Source: Zizania palustris (lineage: Eukaryota; Streptophyta; Magnoliopsida; Poales; Poaceae). Taken from it: a stretch of 64,000 nucleotides of DNA. Below the pieces are notes generated by a model. That model ran no database searches, was not told the DNA's origin, and saw nothing but the letters and a program-made list of their open reading frames with translations. Both the position numbers and the translations under genes were made by a program. The stretch is from assembly GCA_019279435.1 (NCBI GenBank), contig JAAALK010000079.1, positions 67,032,330 through 67,096,329 on the forward strand, given 5' to 3'. Below are positions 43,927-55,822 of this stretch, one piece after another. How positions within the stretch are numbered: the stretch's first letter is position 1; each line of letters starts with the position of its first letter.

Positions 43927-46137
43927 ATGGCTTCGTCCGCGGCGTCCCCCTCCTCGTCCAAGTCCGACGACGACCGGCGGTCGGACGGCGTCCCCCGCCA
44001 CCCGGCGGCAACGGTGACGGTGACGCACGCGGAGTGGGCCGCGTCGATGCAGGCGTACTACGCTGCCGGCGGGCACCCCTATGCCTGGCCACCGCCGCCG
44101 GTACGTAACGTGCCCGCCTTTCCGGGATTCCTCCCTCGGCGGTTTAGCTTCCGGTTTTGATTATGGTTGTCGCTTCCACGATGGGACGCAGCAGCACCTG
44201 ATGGCGGTGGCGGCGGCAGCGTACGGCGCGCCGGTGCCGTTCCCCGTGTACCACCCAGCCTACTACGCGCACGCGTCCATGGCCGCGGTGAATGCCGAGA
44301 CCCCCCATCCCTCTCAGCTCGTTTATCTCCGGGCTGTTCGTTGCAGTAGTGGAATTCCACAATCCAGTGGCGACGCGTGAAATTGTTCTGTGTGGGTTCT
44401 GTTCTGTGCAGGGCGTGTCTCGCTCTCACATGGCTGGTGCCACTGCGGCGGAAGGGAAGAGCAAGAGGAAGACTTCCGGTGGTCCCTCCGGCGAGGACTC
44501 TTCCGGGAGGTAGGATTTGCGTCTGCGTGCCAGTGCTGGTTGCCGATCTGTTTGTTTGATGATTTAGCTGAAGTAATCGTGGTATTTTACAGTGGTGACG
44601 GCGGGAGCGACGAGTCGTCTGAGAAGAGAGATGCTGACGCCGACCAGAAGGTGTCTTCAACATAGCCTGATCAGAGCGCTTTTACGATACGTACAGTAGA
44701 GAATGATAATCCATCTTGTTTGTTGTTTTAGAATGATACATTACAATTTTTGAGTGATTATATTTTAGTTAGAATTGTCACTAGCGAATTTGTATTGATA
44801 TATCTTTTTCACCGCCTCTCCTCCACACATGTTGCGTATAATTTTATAATTTGATCTCTTCGCATCATTCTTTTTGGGACAATTTTAACATTTCTAACTC
44901 GTCCTACCACTAATTAAGATGACAATAGAAATCAAGAGTTAGTATTCTGTAAAATTTCTCCCTAAATAAGGCTATTTAGTCAGATTCAGATGGTTTATTT
45001 TGGTTGATTCTGATCATCTGATGGGCTTTTTTTCCCAGGACTTGTCATCTGCAAAGAGGAGAACATTGGGTCATGCAAATGTAGAAGGTGGGCAGCCACC
45101 GTGCTATGATCTACGGTATACAAGGTAGGACAAATTAGTTTGCCTGTTTAGGTGAGTGAGAAAGATTGGCTGGCACCTTTCAGGTGAGGGATCTGAGGCT
45201 GCCATGACGGAGAAGAATGCTGTGGCTCAGTCGCCATTCGTGTCACCTAGGAAGGCAGCACCGAATTTGCATATTATTGGGATGGATATTTGGAACACTT
45301 CTGCAATGGCTGCTGTGCCCTCAGGACAGGCAGAGGTGAATGTTGGAGCACCATTGCTGCGAGACAATGCTTTGTCTCAGATGGTATGTTCATCTCGTAG
45401 GGGAGCATAATTGTTTTGAATGATACACAAGCTCCCTCTTTATAATCATGTAAGGCATATCTGCTTACCATCATCTTAACTCGCATGCAACTATCGTTTT
45501 CAGCAGGATGAACGAGAATTGAAGAGGGAGAGGAGAAAACATCGAACAGAGAGTCCGCAAGGAGATCGAGACTGCGAAAGCAGGTAGTGTTCGAGATAAA
45601 CAAGCTAAGAGACATTTTTCTTGACTAGCTAGTCAGTGATGTAGAACTTAGTGTGATACTTGCACTCCGTGGAAAAACTCTTTTGACCAAATACCATGCA
45701 AGTAGTTTAGATTAATTTATCAAACTCCACATCTTTTTGCGGAAAGCAAAGTTTATTGATTGATTTTGCATCCTTGTTACACATACACTACCAGCAAGAA
45801 TGCGAGGAGTTGTCTCAGAAGGTAACTGACCTGACAGCCATTAATAGTGCACTCAGATCAGAACTCGACGAGCTTAAGAAAGACTGTGAAGACATGGAAG
45901 CTGAAAATTCGCAGCTAATGGTGAACATCAATCCTCTCTCTACTTGTATCGACTCCCATAGTCCCTGTAAGAGCATTTCAATACTCACTATGAACATTCG
46001 GGCAGGATGAGATGGTGCAGTCCGAGGGATCCAGGGTTAAAACCACTTTAAGCATCAAGGTTGACAACACATCGAAAGAGCATCATGCTTGCAGTGGCCA
46101 GATAAATAAGCGCACAAGCGATGACAGCAAAGGGTAA
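43927..46137 (+). CDS. G-box-binding bZIP transcription factor (GBF/HBP-1a type; one base missing in the basic region)
   Basis: There are nine exons: 43927-44100, 44192-44287, 44412-44509, 44593-44650, 45039-45087, 45184-45383, 45504-45583, 45795-45920 and 46006-46137, about 337 residues. The N-terminal MFMR/proline-rich region has HAEWAASMQAYYAAGGHPYAW, VPFPVYHPAYYAH and the GKSKRKTSGG segment typical of group G bZIPs. The basic region begins QDERELKRERRK. The leucine zipper follows (QECEELSQKVTDLTAINSAL, SELDELKKDCEDMEAENSQL). It would act in the nucleus as a dimer on CACGTG promoters. Exon 7 is 80 nt where 81 are needed: AAACATCGAAC (45537-45547) lacks one A, so the second half of the basic region is out of frame in the literal sequence. 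A real null allele or a sequence error are both possible. Confidence 0.92.
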
Positions 46138-47186
46138 TTCAAGAGGGAACCATGAACTAACTGCTTATTATTTAATCAGACCATCAGTTTTTTCTCATCG
46201 CTTTCTGCAGCTACCATCTTGTGTGATATTGGGTCGAGTTTTCGTGTTGTCATGCCTCATGAGAGGCCTGTAAATTCAACCTGTACAGCCAAGTATTAGT
46301 TAAGGCTAAGCCTCCCAAGAAGAGTATACAAATTGTTATTATCTCGTCTCTTTCTACTATCCTCAGAAATATTCAATATGCTTCAATCATTTGTGCTGAT
46401 AATTCAACATGGACAATATGGAGATTGGAGAGCTCAAATTCTTTAGCATTCCCATACAAGATGATCTAGATGATTCAGGGATAATATTTGGCTAGAAGTT
46501 TCTATTGCAAGGCATGGGCACTTGACTAGTTTTACCTTAATACCACACACAGCTTGAGCCTGAGGTTTATTCTTCCCAACTTTGCAGAGATAACATGCAC
46601 TTTGACATTTAACTGCCATCCAAATACACACTTCTGCGAATACTTGCCGTGTTACGACAAGCGGTGATCGAAAAGATTCATAATAGCATCAGAATGAGGT
46701 CCCTGCGCATACAAATTCACGCGAGAGATTGTTTGCTATTGCAGGTGTGAGCAAAAAACTATATAGTTTAAAGAACAGTGCAACTAGTGTAATACATGTT
46801 CTAGCTAAAGGAAAAAATATCTTTAAAAGAAGCACGATAAGACAAACATTAACTAGTGTTCAACATTGCACAGTGCTTACAACAAAACTTGTTTGAACCA
46901 GGTAGTGATTCTTCTTAAGGAAAACCACCGCGGTTTCCGTAGAAATACCTCACTCATAGGGCTAAATGAGAAAATATGCATGGTTTTCCACCACAGTTCA
47001 GATCTAAAATGCAACGGTACTCAATCCAGTACAGGAAGCAATCTGGCATCGGTAGATTTCTCGCCATCCAGCAACCACCTCACTCTAGCGGTCCAGCCAT
47101 CTGCCATCCACTCCCCAGTGCATAAGAGCTTCCATTAATCTGGGACAAGGCTATGTACATTACATCAAAAGGAAGGAGAGCTCACA
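46138..47186. other. Convergent 3' flanks of the bZIP and PP2C genes
   Basis: No gene is recognised. Both flanking genes end here, so much of it is probably 3' UTR and terminator sequence. Confidence 0.5.
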
Positions 47187-49887
47187 TCATGTAGCTGAGG
47201 CGCTTGTTACGTAAGACACGACAACCGTGATATCATCAAGCTTCCCGCCAAAGTACCGATACCCAGCTTCTTGAGCAGCAGCTGCAAAGGGTGACTGCCT
47301 GTTCCTATCCATCGCTTTTTGCTGGGCAAGGGTAGCAATTTTCTGTGCTGTTGCTTGAGGCCCTAGTCCAATCCTGAGAGCCTCAACGACTACAGCACTG
47401 ATCTCATTGCTGTACAGATTGTCAAAAAGCCCATCCGTGCCAGCAATAATAACGTCGCCATGAGCAACTGGAAAGTGAAATACCTACATAATCAAATATG
47501 AGGTGTAAATACAACTAGACCAAATCACTCTGATGATAGAGAATGTAGGAGTCGTTCAACAAAGATTCAAAGATAATTGCAAATAAGAAAGCTTAGTATT
47601 TGAAGAAGGGTGATTTACTAACCTGAGCAGAACTAGGAAGATCACTGCCACCCCCACTCTCAAGTTGGTAAGTGAAATTAAAATCATGCTGTTGTACAGG
47701 CGACCTGAGAACAGTACGACCATCTCTGACTACTATGAAACCACTATCTCCAAGGTTTACAGCATGAATACCCTGCAGGTTTAAATACACCTTATTTGTT
47801 ATTTTCCAGGATGGGAACAATGAACTTCTAGCTCTGTTGAAAATATTGTGCTACATCCAGACAGATGAACACATGATTGTTATATCTAGATATTGTGGCT
47901 TTGTGGTATCCATGGATTCAGGTGCTTTAGCATCCTGTTCATGGACTCAAGATGCACATTGAAGAATAATTTCTCGGTAACTCTAGCAAGAAATTGGTCG
48001 CAATTTTTAGTGCACTCACTGTTTACCAAGACATCACAATGGCAATGGAAGGAGACAACATTAAGCATCAAGCAAAGGAAAGCTGGTTAACCTGCTCTTT
48101 GAGAGCGATGATGCATGCAGTTGATGATCCCCTAGCTTTGGTGCTCATATACGCCTTCTCTAAAACCCTTGGTGGATCAATAGTCCCTTCTGGTTCATCC
48201 TTGACAGCATTCATGGATTTAATCATTAGCTCCTTAGCATATAGTCCAGCATCAACACCATGATCTGCCCAACCACCAACACCATCTGCCACACCAATTG
48301 CCTGTTCCTCGTCGCAAATAAAATGACCATCCTCACCACCAGTTGCCTCCTTAGCAGGGTGAGGCAGATAGCAAGAACTTGAGAGCAGCTTCAGCGGTCC
48401 AGGAACATGTGGCTTTCTGTAGATGGTAATAACAGTTACATACAAGGAGGCAAAGAGCCAAAGAGATATCAGAAAAAATACCGATAGATGAAAAGAACAA
48501 ATCTAACATAAAGAACCTACATCATAGAAAATGTTAAAGGACACGGTTTCCATCCCAAATAGATACCAGAAAAAATATGCAAGGGAAAAATGGGAAATCA
48601 ACTAAGAACAAATAAATTTTTGTCCTGACCCACTAACATCTATTGTGATCCATTTCACAGCATTTGAATTTCCCTTTTATTAGCATTTATTTGGGTTATC
48701 TGGCATGCTTGACATCACTTACATAGTAGCAAAACAACAGGTAAATTTTATGAAAAGCCCTATGTACCTTACGGGCTTATCACAATTATATTAACACCAT
48801 TGAATTATATTTTTCACCTCCTGTTTCTGTGTTTGAATGTAGAGTTGTTGACGGTGGTGAAGTTGTGAGTTGTGACAGAACATTTTATTTATATGGAGTT
48901 ATGGACCCATTGTAGATTAAAACAGTGACTAATATAATCAGCATCTGGCAAACAAGCCCATATGAAGTCTGAGACATCCATGCAGTAGAATACATGCATA
49001 CATATATACTTATACATGAGCATATTTTACAAACAATCAAAGCAGGCAGTACAGACCTGCATGGAGTTCTTGTTTATATCGCAGAAATTTACTTTTTTTG
49101 GCGCCCTTAAGGAGCACTTCATGCAAGTTCAAACATGTGTGCTGATTTTTTTTTTCAAGATCGAGTTAACAAATATGCTAGGGAAGTCATTAGGAATTCA
49201 GAATGGCACTCATAACAAGAATCATGATACATACCCATCAGGTCCAACTGTGGAGTTATCCAGCTGCTTATCCTGTACCACCTCATCAAGCGACAGTTGA
49301 TGCTCTGTGGCTCCAGCAGAGTATGGTGCCACACAAGACCTGCTGAAGTCCCGAATCCATGGCTCAACAGAGAAGCTCAACTTGTAACTAGGCCCAATTG
49401 CATTGGTCCAAAATGCTCTGTTAGGTCCCCAGGGCTCACGGCATTTCAAGCTCACGCCAACCTTCTTACAGTACTCCACCCCTCTATGCTTAAACGAGAC
49501 CTCTGGCCTCGCCGCACTGCCAACTGATCCCATTGCCACAACGTGTGAGGCACGGGTCCCTAGAGGTGCATCCTTCTCAGGTTGGCGCTTGGCAACACCC
49601 AGCTCAGCTCGTCGAAACGCATAGCCGCAGGCAGCCATAACAATGCCCCTCTGCAGCAAGCTCTGCCCCGTGCAGTGCGTGCGCACGCAGGGAGTCCGGT
49701 GGATGGCAGCGAAGAAAGCAGCGGGCGCGCGGCGGTCCGCAGTGTGGAGGAGGCGCGCCGGGTAGGTGGAGAGGAGGAACCAGGTGTTACCGAAGAGGAA
49801 GCTCCGGCCGCCGCGGCCGAGGAGGGGGTCCTTGTAGGAGGAGAGATTGAAGCTGCCGCCGCCTCTGCTACCTCCACCGGCAAGCAT
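47187..49887 (-). CDS. Protein phosphatase 2C, PPTC7/PP2C55-like
   Basis: There are four exons on the minus strand: 49887-49235, 48416-48092, 47772-47623 and 47483-47187, coding 474 residues with all phases consistent. The long N-terminal region (about 220 residues, MLAGGGSRGGGSFNLSSYK start) is Arg/Ser-rich and may target an organelle. The catalytic domain carries GGEDGHFICDEEQAIGVADG (metal-binding Asp), GVGGWADHGVDAGLYA, GSSTACIIAL, HAVNLGDSGFIVVRDG, AGTDGLFDNLYSNE and GGKLDDITVVVSYV. These are the metal-dependent Ser/Thr phosphatase motifs in the compact arrangement of the PPTC7 subgroup, often found in mitochondria or plastids. ATG 49887 is the first in frame. The last exon is supported by the continuous match although it has no internal start. 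Intact. Confidence 0.93.
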
Positions 49888-50360
49888 CTTAGGACCGGGC
49901 GAGACGCGCTCCCGAAGATCTCATCACCTCCTCCCGCCGCTGCCACCGGGAAAATCCCGGGCTTAGAGCACAACAATTTCGAATTTCCTCCACCGTAAAA
50001 TGGGGAAAAAATCGCAGAACGCAATGCCGCATCGACTGAACTGGGAAAATATTCTTACCCGGTGGTATAGCGCCGCAGGATTTCGATTTCACGCGGTTGA
50101 GATCTTGAGCCCGCGCGGTTCCCGATTGGCCTCGTGCCGCGTATCTATCCGCGCGAAGGATCGACGACCATGGATTAGGGTTGCTTGTTGGGGAACGGGA
50201 GAGGAGAGGAGACGAGATGACGACGAGGAGGTAAGGTTGGATACTTGGATTTGATTTGAACCCTAGAAAATTCCACGCGTGCGTGGGCGACTGGGCGTGA
50301 CGCGGACGCCGAATTGGGCCGAGATGAACAGCATAAAGGCCCATCTAGGCCCATAAATGC
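49888..50360 (-). promoter_or_regulatory. PP2C 5' region with site II and telobox-like motifs
   Basis: Upstream of the PP2C start are telobox-like words (reversed ATTAGGGTT at 50174 and AACCCTAG at 50259) and three site II elements (TGGGCC at 50315, GGCCCA at 50338 and 50348). This set is typical of housekeeping and organelle-related plant genes. The proximal part (49888-50150) is probably leader sequence. Confidence 0.5.
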
Positions 50361-52124
50361 GGTCTATTCGCTTCAGCCCAATAGCCCAAGATGCAGGGAG
50401 CCCACCAAACATCGTGTTGCGATGGGTACCGAAACCCAATGGATTTTTACTCTATTAAAGTAGATACACGAGTAAAGTTACTTACTCATAGGTCTATTAA
50501 TAGAAAAAAATAGTACCCAACGGATACACGAGTATGGGTATGGTTTCATAATATTCATATCTGTTACCCGATAGGTACCCATCACCTGATATATTATATT
50601 TGCGAGTTTATTTATATATGTAATTTGATCTTATGATTAAATGAGTGATCGATCTATTTAGGTGAAATACTGTTTTTGTGGGATATACATACATTTGTTA
50701 TTTGTTAGTCTATTTTGTGTGTGGTGCTTATTGATGGGTATGAATATCCGATGAGTATATTTTACCCACATGGGTATGAGTTTGAGAGAGAATGATACCC
50801 GCATGTATATATGAGTTATCCGACGGAGAGATTTTTTTCTAACAGTATGAGTTTAAGATAGTCAAACCCGATGAATATAGACCAATTGCTATCTTTAGTG
50901 TTCGCCGCCGCTGTAGTAATGCCCAAATTGCGTTGCCGACCCGTTTATGTAAAATAAATTTAATAAATTAGTGTTACAGATAAAATATAAAAATATTTCT
51001 CATTAATAAGAGAACGTAAAACGTCGTTTTGAAGTGACAATTTATTAATAGGTAAGGATGTAAAAATGGAATAGTTTTATGCAATTAATTGAGCATCCAA
51101 ATGTTTGTCTTCTAAATAATGAGCAGAGAAATGGATGTGGTGGTTTCACTCTACCTCTTTAGTTTTATAGAATTATTATTAAATTGTTATAAAAATATTT
51201 AAATTTTATGAATAATCAGCTAAGAATAATTAGATAAGTTTTATTCATGATATATTTTGTGACTTTACCCATGTTATAACTAAAATGTTGAAACTTTTGG
51301 CTTATAAGTCTATCTCAACTAGGGGTGGCAGCGGGCCTCCGTTCTCGATTCCCGTCAAGTAAATTTTCATGTTTCTTGTTCTCGTTCCATGTTTTAGGGA
51401 CATTTTTGTCCCGTCCATGATCCTCGTCGGGTTGACAGATACTTGACGGAGAATAAATTCCCACCAACATATATACTTAAACTAATGAAAAAACTGATAT
51501 TACGCAACTCAATTTGATTATCTCCATTAACATAATAGTTTAAGACATAAACAATAAATATATATTTATTTACAACAAACCACGAAACATTAAAGATTTA
51601 TAGAACCATTAATTTTTCACACACATGTCAGTTTCATGGGTATACTCGTGGGAAAGATGATAGATAGGGATTGGAGGGACGTTCTTATCCCCGCTTTACC
51701 TGACGGTGAGAAAATTTTCATGTTTCTACTCCCTGCGGGGATGAAATTTCATCAAACACGTCCTCTAATAGACAATGTAAAATTAGTGCTACAGGGATGT
51801 GAATCTTCATAAATATTTTTTTGTTTTCATGTTCATAAGATGTGTTTCACACCAAGAACACAACTTCAACATGTAAAATGGAAACTATTGAGGGAGAGGC
51901 TAGGGTTATCACAAGCAGGAGTTCGCGCATTATGGATGAGGAAAAAAGATTATAGACCGGGTGGATTTAATTTGTTTGGTGATGTTGTATGGATGGATAT
52001 ATAAAATTTTAAAAATAATATATATAATACAGAAGGAGGAAAAAAGGAAAAAATCGACAAACAAAATTGATGAAACAAAAAATAAATTCAATATAAATTA
52101 TTTTAATTTATATATCTCTACTAT
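50361..52124. other. Repeat-derived intergenic sequence
   Basis: Two degraded repeats are visible. At about 50411-50880 there are repeated words GGGTAC, TACCCG and ATGGGTATGA in both orientations. At about 51320-51760 there are CAGCGGGCCTCCGTTCTCG and GGGGATGAAATTTCATC with paired AAAATTTTCATGTTTCT words. Both are common decayed DNA-transposon styles in grasses. No coding sequence or clean border is seen. Confidence 0.45.
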
Positions 52125-52505
52125 TATAAAGCGTGAAGTGGTCGTCCGTCCGCAGCCTCCTTGTGCATCGCGCCTCTCATTTCTCATAAAAACCAATCAA
52201 AACTTATACTAAAAAAACCGGTGCAACCACCCTAAAAAACCGGTGCAACCGGCCCCGTCAAAGCGGACGTGTCCGCCCCCTGTGCAACCGCCCGCCCATG
52301 CATGCGAGCAGGATTCATTGCGTGAGAAAGAAAGAAGAAAAGAGGAAAAGAAAAAAAAGAAAAAAAGGAAAAAGAATAAAAAAGAAAATAAAAAACCAGA
52401 AAAATAAAATTGTATTTATATTTCAGTCTTTTAATTTATGTATTTTGTGCTGAAATAAAAAACTTATTATAAAATAAGATTCTGTTGCAAAGCACAGACC
52501 TCTGA

Positions 52506-52509
<4 letters not shown>
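52125..52509 (+). mobile_element. Non-autonomous Helitron, copy B (385 bp)
   Basis: It starts TCTCTACTATTATAAAGCG and ends GCAAAGCACAGACCTCTGACTAA, giving 5'-TC and 3'-CTRR (CTAA) ends between A (52124) and T (52510). It is closely similar to copy A at 22885 in the opposite orientation, including AACCAATCAAAACTTATAC-like and TCTTTTAATTTATGTATTTT words. It inserted at the start of an AT microsatellite. No gene inside. Confidence 0.8.
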
Positions 52510-52536
<27 letters not shown>

Positions 52537-52537
52537 T
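52508..52537. repeat. (AT)n microsatellite at the Helitron 3' border
   Basis: About 14 AT dinucleotides directly follow the Helitron CTAA end, giving the AT host site that Helitrons require. Confidence 0.9.
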
Positions 52538-52693
52538 TCAAATTTATATCGTTTTATAAGCCACGTGTAAATGTGTAATGACGAAGCTAATGGGCTGAAG
52601 GCGTCTATGCCCCACGCAAGCATTCGACCCCCCGCGCGCATGGCCACCCCTCCCCTTGTCGTCAGCGGGGTCGCCGTTGCCACCCTTGCCGTC

Positions 52694-52793
52694 NNNNNNN
52701 NNNNNNNNNNNNNNNNNNNNNNNNNNNNNNNNNNNNNNNNNNNNNNNNNNNNNNNNNNNNNNNNNNNNNNNNNNNNNNNNNNNNNNNNNNNNN
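52694..52793. other. Assembly gap (100 N)
   Basis: Exactly 100 unknown bases, the usual placeholder for a gap of unknown length. GC-rich, unassigned sequence precedes it (52562-52693). The acyl-activating enzyme remnant begins about 120 bp after it, so its missing 3' exons could lie in the gap. Confidence 0.99.
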
Positions 52794-53868
52794 GCATATC
52801 CGCTCTATTTCCACCGAACTTGTCTGTGTTTATCCGATGAGAGAAGTACTGTTTAGTTTCAGAAAATGCAAGGGTGACAAAAATGGATTGAAAACTTTGA
52901 AATGGGGAGGTTCAACCTTGATTCCTCCGAGATTCATAGTGTCATCTGCTCTGCCCTGTACGATGTAGTAGCCGCCCACTGTCCTCTGGATTATATCTCC
53001 ATGCCGTCGAAGTTGCTGCAGTAACATTACAACATATCAGCTCACACCATTCTGGTTAGAGCTCCTAATGGTATGCAACTCCATATCATCAATATCAATA
53101 TCATCAATATCGTCATAGATTATCATCAATATCAGAAGCCTCTCCTGTCGTGGCAAGTACCCTGCAATTGTAACACCACTGTAACTTTCCTTCTGATTGT
53201 GATGAAGCTAAATGCCTTCTGGTAATGTAAGGATGACTCACCTGATTTTGGACCAGTCAAGCCCTTCAGTAAAATTTTCAGCTTTCCATGACTTCACCAG
53301 GCTAGGCACGGTTCCTAGTACACTCACACCAGCATCCTGCAAAATATTTCACAGAGGCCAGAGGCCCAGAGCATGATGGTTAAGAAAGATCAGTCTATAT
53401 TTATTTTCAAATATAAACATTTGCCAAACATCTACTTGATTCACCAAGAATACAGGGCTCAAACAAACATGATTTGAGAGGAGAAAGTTTTTGAGGTGAA
53501 GTACATTGTTTGGTACCTAGTAACGGTGTTCCATACTCAAATATGAAATAAGCTCTACACGTACTACCTTCAAGGGAAGTAATTGATAAACAAAGAAGCT
53601 CAAATCCTACATAATTACAATTTACAGTGCACACAAGAAGCAAGGATAAAATATAGATCTTTATCATTCCAAAGCAAGTGAAGGTGCAAAGTATGCCAGA
53701 TGGACCTGTACAAACTTGCAGAAACCACGTCCAAGTGGTGATCCATGATACAAAGCCAATGTCACACCACTTAAAAAGCATGAGTACACGATTGCAGGTC
53801 CCATAACCCATCCAAGATTAGTAGGCCAACAACCAATGTCCTGTGGCTGAAAATCCAAATGTGCCCAC

Positions 53869-54184
53869 AGGGCTGGCCCTGCGGCAGTGCCGGCGGTGCG
53901 ACCGCACCGGGCCTCCGAAAATAGGGGGTCTCCAAAATTTAATATGCTAATAAGTCTCACGAGTATTAATAAAACTCAGTTGCAAATTAGTCATAAGTCA
54001 CGAACAACAGACATGTTAGAAGAAATTGTTTTAAATAATCTAGAGATATTTCTCCTTTGTATTTAAATTTATTAGTGTGAGATTTGTTAATGACACTAAA
54101 TTTTTCAATATTATTTTGTAACGGGGCCTCCATTTTTTGTTCCGCACCAGGCCACAAAAATACCAGGGCCGGCACGGCCCTGGG
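53869..54184. mobile_element. hAT-type MITE inserted in an AAE exon
   Basis: A 316-bp element is flanked by a perfect 8-bp direct repeat, GTGCCCAC (53861-53868 and 54185-54192). Its ends AGGGCTGGCCCTG and (reversed) CCCAGGGCCGTGCCGG are inverted. The interior is AT-rich. Removing the element and one repeat restores the continuous reading DTWAHLDFQPQDIGCW, which proves insertion into coding sequence. Confidence 0.88.
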
Positions 54185-55144
54185 GTGCCCACGTATCAGC
54201 TGCACATCTCATTGGAGAAAGTTGTGACCATGGTATAGCCTTTGGTTCTCCTGCACAAGTAAATAAAACAGTCAAATGTCAGGGGTTGTCAAAAGAAATG
54301 GTACAATCAGGGGGGAAACGAAATAGTGTCAGCATACAACATACCAGTTGTCCCTGAAGAAAAAAGTATATTAGTTAATGCGTCCACAGATTGGTAAACT
54401 GGATAATAAATGGATGACCTGACAAATACAAGAGATACTGTCAGTCATATCAAGAAATTAGTAAAACAAAGAAATCAACGTTTGTGTGTTAGGACATTCA
54501 TGAAAGAAGATATAGTTATGCAAAGCCATCTAAGATTGAATTACAGTTTATTTCTGTGTAACAATGGATGGACCAAAGTATACCTTCCATCAGCACAAGA
54601 AAGAAAATCTTTCCAGGACATATCACCGTTCCTTAGTGCAATTTCAAGTAAGCCTCCAGTGGCAGGAATTACAACAGCTTTAGATGAAGTCCCTTGCACA
54701 ACATGGCTGGAAATGGAATTATTGTGAGATATTTTTAAGTTCTGTGAGTTATCTTTCTCATTGAAATTTGTTGAGGCTTGCCGAATTATCTATACTAAAA
54801 ATCTAAGTTGAGTTGTAAAAAAATGAAAGCGGTTTTTTCAGGGTGCACATGATAAGGTCCTACTTAACTTCAAACTAAGAAATGACATACTATGCGCAAA
54901 ATGCATGAAGAAATGTGTTTTTTTAAGTAAGTAAATTAAGTTTTCAGAATGCAAAGACAAACTGATATGAACTGATAAATCATACATTCATACCTATAAA
55001 GTGGAACCTTCTTCCCTCTAATTATGAAATCCTGAAATATCATGAAATTTAGATGAAGCCCTACTTTAGTGCTAATGACAATTTCATGAAAGGCTCGATA
55101 ATGTCCTACCTGAGTAAAAATTGCTGTTGCCTTTGACACACTCA

Positions 55145-55822
55145 GAGTCCTTTTGGTTTGGCTTTCGGGAGCAGCTTTTGCTTCCTAGAAGCCAAAAGCC
55201 AAACTAAAGGGCATATTCCAAACCAGCAGCTTTTAGTAAAAGCAGCTTTTGATGCAGTGAAAATGTGGAAGCTCCTCCAGACCTGTTTTCTGCGGCTTTT
55301 GGCTTTTGACTTTGCAACCATATAAAATTTCATAAATTGACATTTCAAATTTCATACAACCATACAAAATTCTATAAATTGACATTTCAAATTTCATACA
55401 ACTATACAAAATTTCATAAATTGACATTACAAATTTCATACAACCGTACAAAATTTCATAGATTTACATTTCAAATTTCATACAACCATACAAAATTTTA
55501 TAAATTGACATTTCAAATTTCATACCATACAAAATTTCATAAATTGACATTTTAAATTTCATACAACCATATAAAATTTCATAAATTGACATTTCAAATT
55601 TCATACAACCATACAAAATTTCATAAATTGACATTTTAAATTTCATACAACTAAACAAAATTTCATAAATTGAATTTTTTACACACCTCGCAGCTCAAAG
55701 CAGCTTGTTCACAGCTGTTTCAGCCAAACGACTTTCAGCTTTCTCATAGCTGACTTCCCACAGCAGCTTTTTCACAGCCCACAACAGCTTTTTCTCACAG
55801 CCACAGCTCAACCAAACACACC
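55145..55822. mobile_element. hAT-like MITE with internal tandem array, inserted in an AAE exon
   Basis: The left end (CCTTTTGGTTTGGCTTTCGGGAGCAGCTTTTGC) and the reversed right end (GGGTGTGTTTGGTTGAGCTGTGGCTGTGAG) are the diverged inverted ends of a widespread grass MITE family rich in AGCTTTT/AAAAGCTG. It separates IGTRM from SKATAIFTQ of the AAE gene. A target duplication is not clear (CTCA words on both sides). Borders are within a few bases. A tandem array fills the centre. Confidence 0.65.
55320..55672. repeat. ~42-bp tandem repeat array, about eight units
   Basis: The unit contains AAAATTTCATAAATTGACAT and TTTCAAATTTCATACAACCA, about 42 bp. Unit-to-unit differences are a few substitutions and one short deletion (near 55524). 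The length is a multiple of three, so both strands show accidental repeated reading frames (for example FQISYNHTKF). It lies wholly inside the MITE at 55145-55822. Confidence 0.9.

Noticed and set aside
55320..55672. Regular repeats as a CRISPR-like array
   Set aside because: The units are contiguous with no unique spacers and sit in a plant MITE; this is an ordinary tandem repeat.
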